DNA from: an uncultured bacterium
Lineage (GTDB): Bacteria > Verrucomicrobiota > Kiritimatiellia > RFP12 > UBA1067
Assembly: GCA_902801025.1 (NCBI GenBank)
Contig: CADCGZ010000003.1
Coordinates: 1 to 52,362, forward strand
Direction of reading: 5' to 3'
DNA: 52,362 bases
The notes under the pieces were generated by a model. The model had not been told where the DNA came from. It was given only the letters and a program-made list of their open reading frames with translations, and made no database searches. The position numbers and the translations under genes were made by a program. Shown here one piece after another: positions 26,135 through 36,200 of this stretch (positions within the stretch are counted from its first letter, which is position 1; every line of letters starts with the position of its first letter).

Positions 26135-26601
26135 AGCTTGGCGAAGAAGAGAATATAGACGACCCAGTTGATCGCGAGCGAATAGAGGTTCGCGACGAAA
26201 TCGTCGACGACGATGCCGCGCCCGCCGGGGATTGACTGGAGGCCGCGGCACGGCCAGGGCTTGACGATGTCGACGAAACGAACGATGCAGAAGAAGACGA
26301 CCATCGTCCACCACGGAAGATCGAGAATCGGAATCCCGATGAGGGCGATCGGATAGAGCATCCATTCGTCCGCAACGATGCGCCCGTCGTCTTTTATTCC
26401 AAACGCCTTCTCCGCAACGTCGCAGAAAGGAATCGCGAGGAGCGTGAAGCCGAGGCAGACAGGCATCTGAAGCCAAAGCGGAAGCACCGAGACGGCATAG
26501 GCAAGCGCCACTCCCGGAATCGACCCGAAGGTCCCGGGCGCAAACGGAGCGAAGAGCCCTATGCCGAACCCCGACGCCACGAAAATGCAAAATTTCTTCA
26601 T
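26119..26601 (-). CDS. pgpA: Phosphatidylglycerophosphatase A
   Basis: 160 residues with about four membrane segments. PgpA dephosphorylates phosphatidylglycerol phosphate to phosphatidylglycerol at the inner membrane. Typical motifs are PFAPGTFGSIPG (~18-29), KDDGRIVADEW (~71-81), FCIVRFVDIVKPWP and GGRGIVVDDFVAN; the acidic residues bind Mg. The gene follows a promoter by only eight bases and has no Shine-Dalgarno, so it is probably translated leaderless, while trmB follows by a 16-base overlap. Confidence 0.95.
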   Translation of the reverse strand: MKKFCIFVASGFGIGLFAPFAPGTFGSIPGVALAYAVSVLPLWLQMPVCLGFTLLAIPFCDVAEKAFGIKDDGRIVADEWMLYPIALIGIPILDLPWWTMVVFFCIVRFVDIVKPWPCRGLQSIPGGRGIVVDDFVANLYSLAINWVVYILFFAKLCTAN

Positions 26602-26609
26602 TGGCGTAT

Positions 26610-26618
26610 ATTATACCA
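26610..26618 (-). promoter_or_regulatory. Extended -10 promoter, near-leaderless, for pgpA-trmB
   Basis: Minus strand: TGG, TATAAT (26615-26610), eight bases (ATACGCCA), ATG at 26601. The 17 bases TTTGGTATAATATACGC are identical to those at the aminotransferase promoter. Confidence 0.65.
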
Positions 26619-26631
26619 AATCGGGGCTAAC

Positions 26632-27819
26632 TCACTTGGTGGATTTCGCCGTCACAAGTCCGTAGACTGCGGTGACAAGCGAGATAGCTATGGCGACGAT
26701 ATAGGCAGTCGTCCACGGCGTAGGCGAAGACGACTTGAGAATCGCATCGAAGAGGAAGTTCGAGGCGAAGACGCCTACACCTGCAAGAATGAGGTTCACG
26801 AGTCCCTGCGCCTGGTTGCGCAGCTCGGGCGGCGCGACTTCGTCGACGAACATTTGTGCGCCAACGACGAGAAGACCGAAGATGAGCCCGTGCACGACGA
26901 TCCCGCAGAAGTCAAGCGCAGCAAAGCCGTAGGCGGAGGAAACAGCGAAGAATATGTTGCGAAGCGCTAGGACGGCGAGCGCGAGGACGAGGGCGCGCCT
27001 GTAGCCGATGCGCCGGAAGATCAGCGGAACGAGAAGCATGAAGAATATCTCCCCTGCCTGCCCGATGTTCATCGTCGTAGTGAGATACTGGTAGCCGGAT
27101 TCCTTTAAGTACGCGGCACAGTAGACGTTGTACCACTGAAACGGAATCATGGCAAGGAGAAGCAAAATCGCGAACGAGCGAAACGACTTGTCGCGTAACA
27201 GCACGAGAGCGCCGAACCCAAGCGCGTCGCCTACCGATATCGGCGTTTCCCTCGCCTGCGGAGCCGTCCTCGGGAGGACAAAGGAGAAAAGGCCGGCGGC
27301 GAACGTCACAGCCGCGCCTCCCGCGAATATCCACGGCGAAGAGTCGAATGTCTTGAATCCTGCCGCCGCTGCGGCGAGCGAAAAGACGCACGAGGCAATC
27401 CAGCCAATCGTTCCGAAGACGCGGATGCGCGGAAACGCATCCTTGCTCGCATGAGCCATCGCGACAGTCGCCGTAAGCGCCCATGTAGGCATGTAGAAAA
27501 ACATAGTCGCGAGAAGCACGACGAAGAGCAGCGCAGGCGAAGTGACGAAGAACGCACACGAAAGCAGGACCGCAGACGAAAAGTAGCAGATTGCGAGAAC
27601 CCTCTCTGCGTTGAGGCGACGGTCTGCGAACATACCGACGAGAGGAGACGCAAAAGTGCCGATGCCCATTATGAGTCCGCACCAGAGGGTCCAGTTCTCG
27701 CCGCCCTGCAGCGACTTGACATAGGGGAGCATTGGCACAAACCACACGGGCATGGCCATATACTCGAGGAACATCATCGTCGCAAGGACGACCGTCCGCC
27801 TATTGACGCAAGCGCTCAT
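26632..27819 (-). CDS. MFS permease, nucleoside:H+ symporter-like
   Basis: 395 residues with about twelve hydrophobic helices. The N-terminal LEYMAMPVWFVPMLPYV, GTFASPLVGMFADR, RVFGTIGWIASCV and AAYLKESGYQY segments resemble the NupG/XapB nucleoside-symporter branch of the MFS. The substrate is uncertain; sugars or nucleosides are both possible. The ATG overlaps the stop of the DUF975 gene as ATGA, so the two are translationally coupled. Confidence 0.85.
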   Translation of the reverse strand: MSACVNRRTVVLATMMFLEYMAMPVWFVPMLPYVKSLQGGENWTLWCGLIMGIGTFASPLVGMFADRRLNAERVLAICYFSSAVLLSCAFFVTSPALLFVVLLATMFFYMPTWALTATVAMAHASKDAFPRIRVFGTIGWIASCVFSLAAAAAGFKTFDSSPWIFAGGAAVTFAAGLFSFVLPRTAPQARETPISVGDALGFGALVLLRDKSFRSFAILLLLAMIPFQWYNVYCAAYLKESGYQYLTTTMNIGQAGEIFFMLLVPLIFRRIGYRRALVLALAVLALRNIFFAVSSAYGFAALDFCGIVVHGLIFGLLVVGAQMFVDEVAPPELRNQAQGLVNLILAGVGVFASNFLFDAILKSSSPTPWTTAYIVAIAISLVTAVYGLVTAKSTK

Positions 27820-28802
27820 GCTTCGCTTTCGCCCGCTTCAATCTCTGCCTTTACATCGCAAGTCTCGGCCTTCGCGTCTCGGTAGAACACGGCCTGACCG
27901 ATTGCAGCGTAAAGAACGACAAAAATTCCAATCAACATCGACACGACAAACGCGCCGATCATGACGATGGAGCACTCATCCGGTATCGCGTCCGCTTGTG
28001 CACCAGCGCTCGCCGCCGACAAAGCGCCCACAACGCCTGCTGTAAGGGCAAAAGGCAGTATTACAAGAATGAACCACCCGATGTAGGACAGCCAGAAGAG
28101 GAAAAGCTTCCACTTGCGCCCGCGCATCAATTCACAGCTCCGCGTTATGCAGGCATTTGCGCCAATCTCAACGTTCTCTACTTTGACATACCAGGTAAGC
28201 ACATAGCGTAAACTGACGATGATGGCGGCGATGCAGGCGGGGATGCCGCACAACAATCCAATCAACACTCCCATCTGTTTTTCAGTCACCATGCCACACG
28301 CCCGAAGGACGGCCGACACGATGCCGCCAATAAAACCGCCGATAAAGGCGAAGGCGAGCGCCCAGACGACAACCTTGATCATTATCAGGGCGGTAAGCCA
28401 CAAAAGATCGAACGGGCGTTTGAAACCGCCGAAAGCGCTGGCGAACCAGCCATTGGAATCGTCCTTGATGCACTTGACAAGCGTTGTGACGAGGCCGAAG
28501 ACGACAATACTCTGAAAGAGATACTCGACAAACGTCGAGAATCCGCTCGCGAATGTCATTCGCAGTGCTTCATGGCCAGAAGCGATGGTGAGATCAACAC
28601 CAGAACGCTTGGCCGCAAGCTGCGCCTCCCTAAACGACGACCATGTCTGGATTCCAACTGACTCGAAGATAAATTCGAGCCCGAACACTACGGCGAGCAG
28701 GATCGCATACAGCACTATGCCGTTGAGAAGTATCTTCCATCCCCACTTCGAGCCAGTCAGTATGTTCCAGGCATCCTGACGCATTTCCTTGCATGATCTC
28801 AT
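27816..28802 (-). CDS. DUF975-family integral membrane protein
   Basis: 328 residues with six or so membrane helices. The N-terminal pattern (CKEMRQDAWNILTGSKWGW) and the later RSCELMRGRKWKLFLFWLSYIGWFIL segment are typical of DUF975 proteins, whose function is unknown. An AGGAG ribosome site lies six bases before the ATG. It is directly coupled to the MFS permease, which suggests a shared membrane role or simple co-expression. Confidence 0.8.
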   Translation of the reverse strand: MRSCKEMRQDAWNILTGSKWGWKILLNGIVLYAILLAVVFGLEFIFESVGIQTWSSFREAQLAAKRSGVDLTIASGHEALRMTFASGFSTFVEYLFQSIVVFGLVTTLVKCIKDDSNGWFASAFGGFKRPFDLLWLTALIMIKVVVWALAFAFIGGFIGGIVSAVLRACGMVTEKQMGVLIGLLCGIPACIAAIIVSLRYVLTWYVKVENVEIGANACITRSCELMRGRKWKLFLFWLSYIGWFILVILPFALTAGVVGALSAASAGAQADAIPDECSIVMIGAFVVSMLIGIFVVLYAAIGQAVFYRDAKAETCDVKAEIEAGESEA

Positions 28803-28882
28803 TTTTGTCTCCTATATGTTTTGCTTAAATTCTTTAAGAACCTCTTCTCTACACTCCTGTTTCTCCTGTCCTTTGTGGCTTA

Positions 28883-30166
28883 TTACGCCAGTGCCGCGAG
28901 CACTTCAGGCAGAAGCTGTTTCTTGCGCGAGAGGACGCCCGGCATCAAAAGAACGCCAGACTCCGCACGGCGGTACGGAAGCGCACGGCGAACTGCCTCG
29001 TCGCCCTTGAAGAGAAGCTCGGAATTGCCGCGCACTGGATCTGTCACCATAAGCGCCGCGAAGTCGAGCCCGTTGCCCTTCATCGCCCTTTCGAGCGCGG
29101 CGGCGAGTTCCGCCATGTGACGGTGGAAGACAGCGAGATGCGACTCTTCTATCTGCGCGAGCACGAACTTGCGGCCGCCCTCGGTGTAGAGCTTCGCATC
29201 GGCAGCGACGGCCTCGTCTGCAGACATCGAAGTGAGCGGCGAGGCGACGGACATGAGCCCCTCCATAATCGACGCGGCGGATTCGCCGCAGAGCTTTTCA
29301 AGCCAGGCGCACATCGCGCGGTCGTCATCTGTCGTAGTCGGCGACTGGAAAAGGAGCGTGTCGGAGACGATCCCAGCGATAAGGACTCCCGCGACTTCCT
29401 TTGTAGGCCGCTCTCCCGCGCCGCGGAACATCCGCGCGACGAGCGTGCAAGTAGAGCCCACGACGTCTGCCGTGTACTTGATCGGATCCTTCGTCGCGGC
29501 GAACGAAATCCTGTGGTGGTCGACGACTTCCACTACGGGAATTTCCTCGAGCCCCGGGATGCCCTGCTCCGTTTCGTTGTGGTCGACGAGTATCATCCTC
29601 GCCGGCGGCGGCTCTGCGAACGCGCGCTTAAGGACGGTGCCCACGAGAACACCCTTGTCGTCCACCACTGGGAAGTGGTTGTGCGCATTGCGGACGGCGG
29701 CGGCGCGTATGTCATGAACGCGGTCGTTCTCGGAAAGCACCTGTGCGCAGTGGTGAAGCGGCGCCTTGCCTACGGGGATAGAAAGATTGGCTTTTTCAAT
29801 AAAAAGCGAGAGTAGCTTCGCTGGCGAGAGCATCCCGACAAACTTTCCAGCCGCGTCCTTCACTGGAAGCGACGACTCACCCGACTTCTCAAGCTCTCTT
29901 AGCGCATCAACAAGAGACATGTCCGCATCGATCATCGGAACAGACGCATCGACGAGATCCCTGACGCGCACATAGACGTCGCGCTTTGGACGGACGCCCT
30001 TAAGGTGGAAGTGCTCGAACACCCACTTTGCGCGCGGCGGCAGACGTCCAGCGCATATCGCCTCGACGTCGCTCATCCCGGTGCGCCGCCTCAGGTCGGC
30101 AAGCGCATACGCGCTCATGACCGAGTCGACGTCAGGATTCCTATGTCCGCATACAAAAGTCTTCAT
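28883..30166 (-). CDS. ppaC: Family II (Mn-dependent) inorganic pyrophosphatase with two CBS domains
   Basis: 427 residues. The enzyme splits pyrophosphate to phosphate in the cytoplasm. The N-terminal DHH-type motif HRNPDVDS (8-15), DHN at 195-197, DHHR at 216-219 and the C-terminal SRKKQ signature in GVLSRKKQLLP identify family II. Two CBS domains, at ~69-125 and ~137-183, are inserted between the first motif and DHN, as in adenine-nucleotide-regulated CBS-PPases: AMP/ADP inhibit and ATP or diadenosine polyphosphates activate known members. The DRTGG domain found between the CBS domains of some clostridial enzymes is absent. An AGAAGG ribosome site lies in a leader of ~25 nt. Confidence 0.93.
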   Translation of the reverse strand: MKTFVCGHRNPDVDSVMSAYALADLRRRTGMSDVEAICAGRLPPRAKWVFEHFHLKGVRPKRDVYVRVRDLVDASVPMIDADMSLVDALRELEKSGESSLPVKDAAGKFVGMLSPAKLLSLFIEKANLSIPVGKAPLHHCAQVLSENDRVHDIRAAAVRNAHNHFPVVDDKGVLVGTVLKRAFAEPPPARMILVDHNETEQGIPGLEEIPVVEVVDHHRISFAATKDPIKYTADVVGSTCTLVARMFRGAGERPTKEVAGVLIAGIVSDTLLFQSPTTTDDDRAMCAWLEKLCGESAASIMEGLMSVASPLTSMSADEAVAADAKLYTEGGRKFVLAQIEESHLAVFHRHMAELAAALERAMKGNGLDFAALMVTDPVRGNSELLFKGDEAVRRALPYRRAESGVLLMPGVLSRKKQLLPEVLAALA

Positions 30167-30197
30167 TCAACTGGCCTTCTTGCATCGCTATGCGGAC

Positions 30198-30206
30198 ATT
30201 ATACCA
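30198..30206 (-). promoter_or_regulatory. Extended -10 promoter of the pyrophosphatase gene
   Basis: Minus strand: TTTGG then TATAAT (30203-30198), 31 bases before the ATG at 30166, leaving room for an AGAAGG ribosome site. No clear -35. Confidence 0.6.
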
Positions 30207-30236
30207 AATCCTTGACCGATTTTTGGCGGCAGTCAT

Positions 30237-33200
30237 CTATCGCACCTTTATAGATGTTCCCAATGCCCTGCCACGCAACCACCAGATGCTTCCGGCCGTG
30301 CCGCTCCAGCATGGATAGCTCGCGCTGTTGTTGACGTTAGTGCCGCCGTCGGCCGAAATAGTCCCGGCCGAGAATTCGGCGAGGTTCGCGTCTGTAATCT
30401 CGGTCGCCGTCACTTTTTCTGGAACGACGCCTGTCGTGTAAAGTGCATTTATCTTCTCTGCATCAAGGCGCTCGCAGACGAGTATACGTCCGCCGCCACC
30501 CCCGCCGCCGTTGCTCGTGTTGTTGCCACCATCCGCGCTAACCATCGCGCCAGCCGCATTGACGAACTTCGAGCAGCTGATCCAAACGGACCCGCCTGAG
30601 CCGCCGCCGCATGAGCCTCCGCTGTTCTTCCCTTTTGCGCCAATCTGTCCGTTGTTCAAAAGGCGCCCCGTAACTTCGATGCGCAGTGCGCCGCCGCCAA
30701 ATCTCTTTCCATCGTCGTTGCCGCCGGGGCTACCGGGAAGGTAGGGGCGCAGGGCGTCGCCGTAGGTCTTCTTGTTTCCGTAGTCGGTCACATTGGCCGG
30801 AGTGTTGTTGTAGCCGCCACCGAAGCCGCCGTAGGCACCGCCGTTGTAGTTGTTGCCAACGACGCCGCCAAGCGAGTAGGTCAGTTCCGCGCCGTGGAAG
30901 TTCTTCCAGCACCAACCGCCGCCGTCGGAGTGGAGAATGCCCCTTGCGCCGACGGTAAGGCGGTTAGCCGCGACCTTGACGGGCGAGCCGGAGAGCGAGT
31001 CGCCGTAAATTGCGAGCGTGCCGTTAACGGTCATTGTTCCGCCCGCAGAGGCGACGGCCCCGTAGTTGCGCCAGAGCGCGGGCGTGGCGGTCGCACCGAT
31101 GAGCGCGTCGTCATATGCGCCGTTCACCGTTACGCTCGCACCATCGGCAATCGTGAAGGCGCCGCCCGCCGCGACCGTCGCCTTCGCAAGCGAATGACGC
31201 GAACCCACCACAAGCGTCCCGGCGACGGAGATGTCGCCGGACGCGACGAGGCCACAGTCGTGCAAGTCGTAGAGTGCAACTGTCTTGGGATAGACGTGCG
31301 GATTCTCCTCTCGGGTCGAGTAGGTCCCTTCGGGAAGAATCGCAAGTGTCGCGCCGGCGGAAACGGTTAGCGACTTGACGTTGAAGACAAGCCCCACAGC
31401 ACCAGTGACGGACACGTCGCCCCCAATGACGACATCGTTCTTCGGCCCCGGGACCTTCCCTATCGACCAGTTCGCCGCGTCGAGGAAACTCGTCCCGTCC
31501 CCTTCGCCCGTCCAGGTTGCCGTCCCGTTGGCATCCGCGACGAACACCGCGCGGACAGCCAATCCGCCCGTCACATTCGTAGCGAAGGTGGCGGAATACT
31601 GCGCTGCCTCGTTGATATCGCCCGTCCACCCGACAAAACGCCAACCGACCGCAGGAACCGCCGTCACGGAGAGCGCAGAGCTGTCGTCTTGCCATATCTC
31701 GCCCGCCGCACCAATCGTATTTGTCACGAGCGACCCGCCTGCCGTCGCGACACCGATATCAATAGCGTGCTGAAGCGTCGTTAGCTTCCATGTCAGCGTC
31801 CAATCGCCGGTAATCGTGAGCGTATCGTAAGTCTTGTCCTCGTCGACAAGAACAGCACCGGTCTCTGTATCCGTAAGCGAATAGCCAACGGCGACGCGGC
31901 GAGAGCGGTTGTCGTCCGAGACGAAAGCCGCTTCAGGCGCGACGATAGAAACCACGTTGCCGTCGTCATAGATCTGCGGGCCGTAGGCCGGCGTGGGCGA
32001 GCCGAGATTGGCGGGGTTGCCGGCGACAGTCAGCGTCCTCTTCCCAGCAGTATTGACAAGGTAGAATGCCGTGCCCGGATAGCCCTTGGAATACTTGCCG
32101 ACGACGCCCGTGCCGCCAGCGACGGTGGTGCGCGACTGAAGTTTGTCCGCAAGGTCGGTGACGGTGACGCCCGCAGGCGCCTCATGCGTCGCCCAGAGGT
32201 TCGTCACCTGCTCGTCCGTCAGCCCCTCGCAGATGGCGATGCGCCCGCCGCCGCCACCGCAGTTCTTGTTGCCGCCATCCGCAAAGACCTTGCAGTTATC
32301 GCCTGCGTTGAAGGTGTCGCAAATGACCCAGATCGATCCGCCGGCCGAGCCGCCTTTGCCGGCGCTGTGACCGGTCGCAAGGAGGCCGCCGCCGAGGTTG
32401 AGCGTCCTGCAGTCGAGGCGAATCGACCCCGCGCCGCGCGTATTGCTGTTGCCGCCGTTCGCGTTCCCAGGATAGATCGGCGTCAACTCGTAGTCATAAG
32501 TCGTCGCCATCTCCGTCGGGTTGTCGTAGCCGTCGCCAGCACCATTGCCCTTGCCGCCAAGGCCGCCGTGGCAGCCGCCATCGTAGGTGTCGGCAACCTG
32601 ATGGCCGCCAGGACATGTCGAGTAGTTGCTGCTAGTCGGCTCACCCGCGCTGTTGAACTTACCGTAGCCACCGAAGTAAGAGGTGATGTAGGCGTCCTCG
32701 CCTATCTCAACGTCTTGAAGGTCAAGCCATACGGCTGCACCCGTGCGGAAGTCGTTGACGACATGGAGGAAGTTGTAGGTTTTTGTCGCGGTCGGCGTGC
32801 GAATAGATGTCTTGCCTGCGACACGCAGATAATTGCCTCCGCGGAAGAAGGCCTCCGGGTGGTCGAAGGAAATGAAACCGCGGTCGACCGCCGTCGAGGA
32901 GTCCGGCACAAAATCGAAAGGATAACCCGCGACGACCTGGAACGCGCCGTTCACGATGTCGAGGTCGCCTGCAACATTGACGCGGGTGTTGCAGGACGAT
33001 TGCGTACCGCCGATGAAGACCACGCCGCCGCTGTTGCCGTTCGAATAGGCGCGATCGCGGCTGTCGAGGATCACGTCGCCAAAGACGTCAAGCCCCACCG
33101 GCTCCGTGCGGGCGAAGTCGTAGCCAATAGCAATCTCGTAAATGCCATTGCCGTGCTGGTCCGTCCACCAGTATTGCGCTGGGTTGCTGCTGTTGTAGGT

Positions 33201-36200
33201 GGAGCCATCGAACCGTGCATAGCGTGCGCCTACGAATAGGGCGGCGTTCGAAACAACGAGGTTCCCGACGGCTACAAAGGACGGCGCGATAATGCGGCCC
33301 TTGTTTTGCGACTGGTGGAGGTTGTAGGTGGAGGTGTTCAGAAGAACCGCAGTGTCATTCGTGCCGGGGATCACCCCGCCCGTCCAGGCGGTCGTGTCGA
33401 ACCACTCCTTGCCGACGTTGCCATTGTAGGAGAGGAGTCGCATCGCGCCGTTCGCCGCCGTTGCGCCGAAGAAGGCCGTAACGTTCTTCATCCTGTCGCC
33501 AGAAATCGTGAGCGGGTTGTCATAGCGGTTTTCATACGGCACATCACCATACCAATATTGGAACTCCATCCCGTCCGTGACGGTCGAGGCCGTGAGCGTG
33601 ACTGGGGATGTCGCAGTCGTATAGTCCGCCGATTTCGCTACGGTACCGCCCGCGTCATTGACCACCGTCGCGGTGACGGGGTAGCTCTCCACGTAATGCC
33701 AGGTGATTTGGGCGCGGCCAGCCGGGAAGGTATAGTTGAAGGAGCGCGTGCCGTCCGTCACAGTCGTGGTAGAGACGACCGTCGCCGCGTCGCCCGCCGC
33801 GTATTCGACGAGCGTGTATCCCGTGCAGGTGTAATGAACGTCATTTGACGTGACGCCCGTTGGCGCAGAGAGTTCCACGGAGTCGTCCGCAGAATAGCCA
33901 TTGTTGTCGCCGAGGGCTGGCGAATATCCGTCGAGTGGTTGCGAGGCGTCGCTTGCGACGGTGAGCCGTCCGTCATGCGCGACGGAGACAAGGTGGACGC
34001 CGAGCGACTTGGCCGTGTCGGAGAAGGAGGCGACATCTTCAAAACCATAGTCCGACGTCGCGCTCGTGCCGAGCATGAAGTAGCCGCCGTCCGCGACCTC
34101 AGCGTAGCGAAGGTTGGAGGTGTCGATGGCCTTGGTGCCGGACCACGCGATAAGTGGCTGGTCGAGCGTCCCGACGGTCGAGTAGAAGGGACTGTCGTCG
34201 GCAACGGACAAGGTGAGCGAAGCAGAAGTCTTGCCGTTCTGGCGGAAGAAGTTGTTGATGGACATGGACGACGTACATTGGATAACCGGCTCGTCATACC
34301 CTTCAGCCAGAACGTCGAAAACCATCTTCGAGGCCTGGTTGCCCGCGAAAAAGAGGGCATTCTGGTTGCTCGCAAAATACAGGACGGGATTCGCGCCTTT
34401 GAAAATGAACGCGCCGCCCGTGGACTTTGCGCCAAAGTTCGACTCGCCGCGAATCGATAATCGCGAGTCGTCAATCGAGACGGTCGAATCCGTGTGTCCG
34501 ATATAGAGCGCGTTGATGTTAGCAACGGACTTTCCGGAGAGTTCAATGACTCCGCCCTCGTAAAGTTGCCAGGTCTGACTATAGAGATTCGCCCCGTTCA
34601 CAAGACGCACCTTCTTGCCACCGATTGGCTTAATGTCGCCGTTGTTCACCTTGATCGCGGCATTGTCGAGCGTGATGACGCCAAGCGGCGAATAGACGTT
34701 GAAAAGCGTTGAGACGGAGAGGACGCAATTGGTGCCGGTCTCGGACGCACCCTTGAAGGTGACATCGACGCCCTGGGCGTTCGCGGCGTCCAGCAAATCC
34801 TTAGTCGCGTTGAGTTCGAGCGTGCCGACAAATTCATTCGCGGAAATCGTGACGACTATCGCCTGTCCGACGGGGAATACCGCTGTGGAGTTTCCGCTGT
34901 ACGGATAGCCGTGCGCCGATACGCGGTCGCTCGACCAGTGCGCGGTGTCATGCCAGTCGCCGTTCCAGTCGCCGTTTACCGCATGCCAGGTGTATGTGGT
35001 TGTGTCCTTTGTCGCCGCACTGAACGCGTCCGAGACGTCGGTGTAGTTGGTGACGCCGCCTGCGCCTATGTCGAAGAGGCGCCACTGGAAGTAGTAGGTC
35101 ACCTCGCCGTTGTCCTCCGGGGTGGAGAATGTCGTGGAGATTCTCGACGGTGCGGATTCGGGGACGACCGTCGCGACATACTCCATCGTCGCGGCGTTGT
35201 CCGCCGTGCCGCACCAGAGTTCGACGTGCGTCGCGTCGCCGTTTGAGGCGAGCGCCGAGACTCTCCCGCTCACAGTGATGACGTTACGGTCAACCTTCGT
35301 TGAATGATAGTTAAGGAGGCAGCCAGGGCCCGTCGCCGTCGGCGTGGCCGCCGAGCCGGAGCCGATGGTCGCCCAGATTGTCTTTGCATCTCCGTCGCTT
35401 GTCGCTTCGGTCTCGCCAGTCATGTCCGCAAAGCGCAGTGTTGCCGTGGAAGTGTCGCCATTGGAGGCCTTTGTGCGTGTGATGCCGCTGAGGGAGTAGA
35501 AAAGTATGCAGCCGGTCTGCGTCCCAGCGGACAGAGCGGGCGAGGACGGAAGGACGTTGAAGCGGAAATAGCCGTTTGGCGAGTTGCCGTTGTTGCGGAA
35601 GGCCTGCTGGCCCATCCACTGGATCGGCGGTGCGGCAAAGCCGCCCTCGGGGACGACGAAGTCGAAATCGATGTGGCTGGTCATGTTCGCGTCGTTGACG
35701 CCGTCCCGGAACTCGCTTCCCGATATGCTCTTCAACATGGGGTTGTCGCCCTTGAAGAGGATGCGCCCGCCGCCAGGCGTGGCAGTTCCGAGGTTGGCAG
35801 CGCCATTCACCAGCAGCGCCGCGTTGTCGATGGAAAGGAGCGTGTTCGGACCGTTGATGCTGAGATTGGTGCTGATCTTCATCGTTGCGCCGTTCGAAAG
35901 CAGGTTCGTCGCCGTGTTCTTGAACGCGAATTCGCCGCTGGCGGCCCATGTCGCGTTGTCAACGGCAAGGAGGGTGCCGACACTGCTGTCGGCGTCAATC
36001 CAGCCGGAGGAAACGACCGAACCGCTCAAAATGGAGACCCTTGCCGCCTTCTTGACGGTGGTATTCCCGAGGCGCAGGTCGGAGTTGTTCTTCACTGTCA
36101 GCACGGCGCCGTCGCCAAGCACCAAGGCCTTGTTGCCATCGACACGAATGTGATCAAATTCAATCGTATTGCCTGCATTGTCAACCTCCCAGGCGCTCTT

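Noticed and set aside
25457..26590. A 377-codon minus-strand frame that would extend trmB upstream
   Set aside because: The first ~150 codons overlap pgpA in another frame and have no family similarity; TrmB similarity begins near the ATG at 26134.
28803..28882. Palindrome TTCTTTAAGAA (28830-28840) between the pyrophosphatase and DUF975 genes as a terminator or operator
   Set aside because: The arms are short and AT-rich, no T-run follows, and there is no second site, so it is not distinguishable from chance.
30450..30640. CRISPR-like or simple-sequence repeats in the Gly-rich coding blocks
   Set aside because: The CCGCCGCC-type runs encode poly-glycine in frame within a large protein and have no regular repeat-spacer structure.
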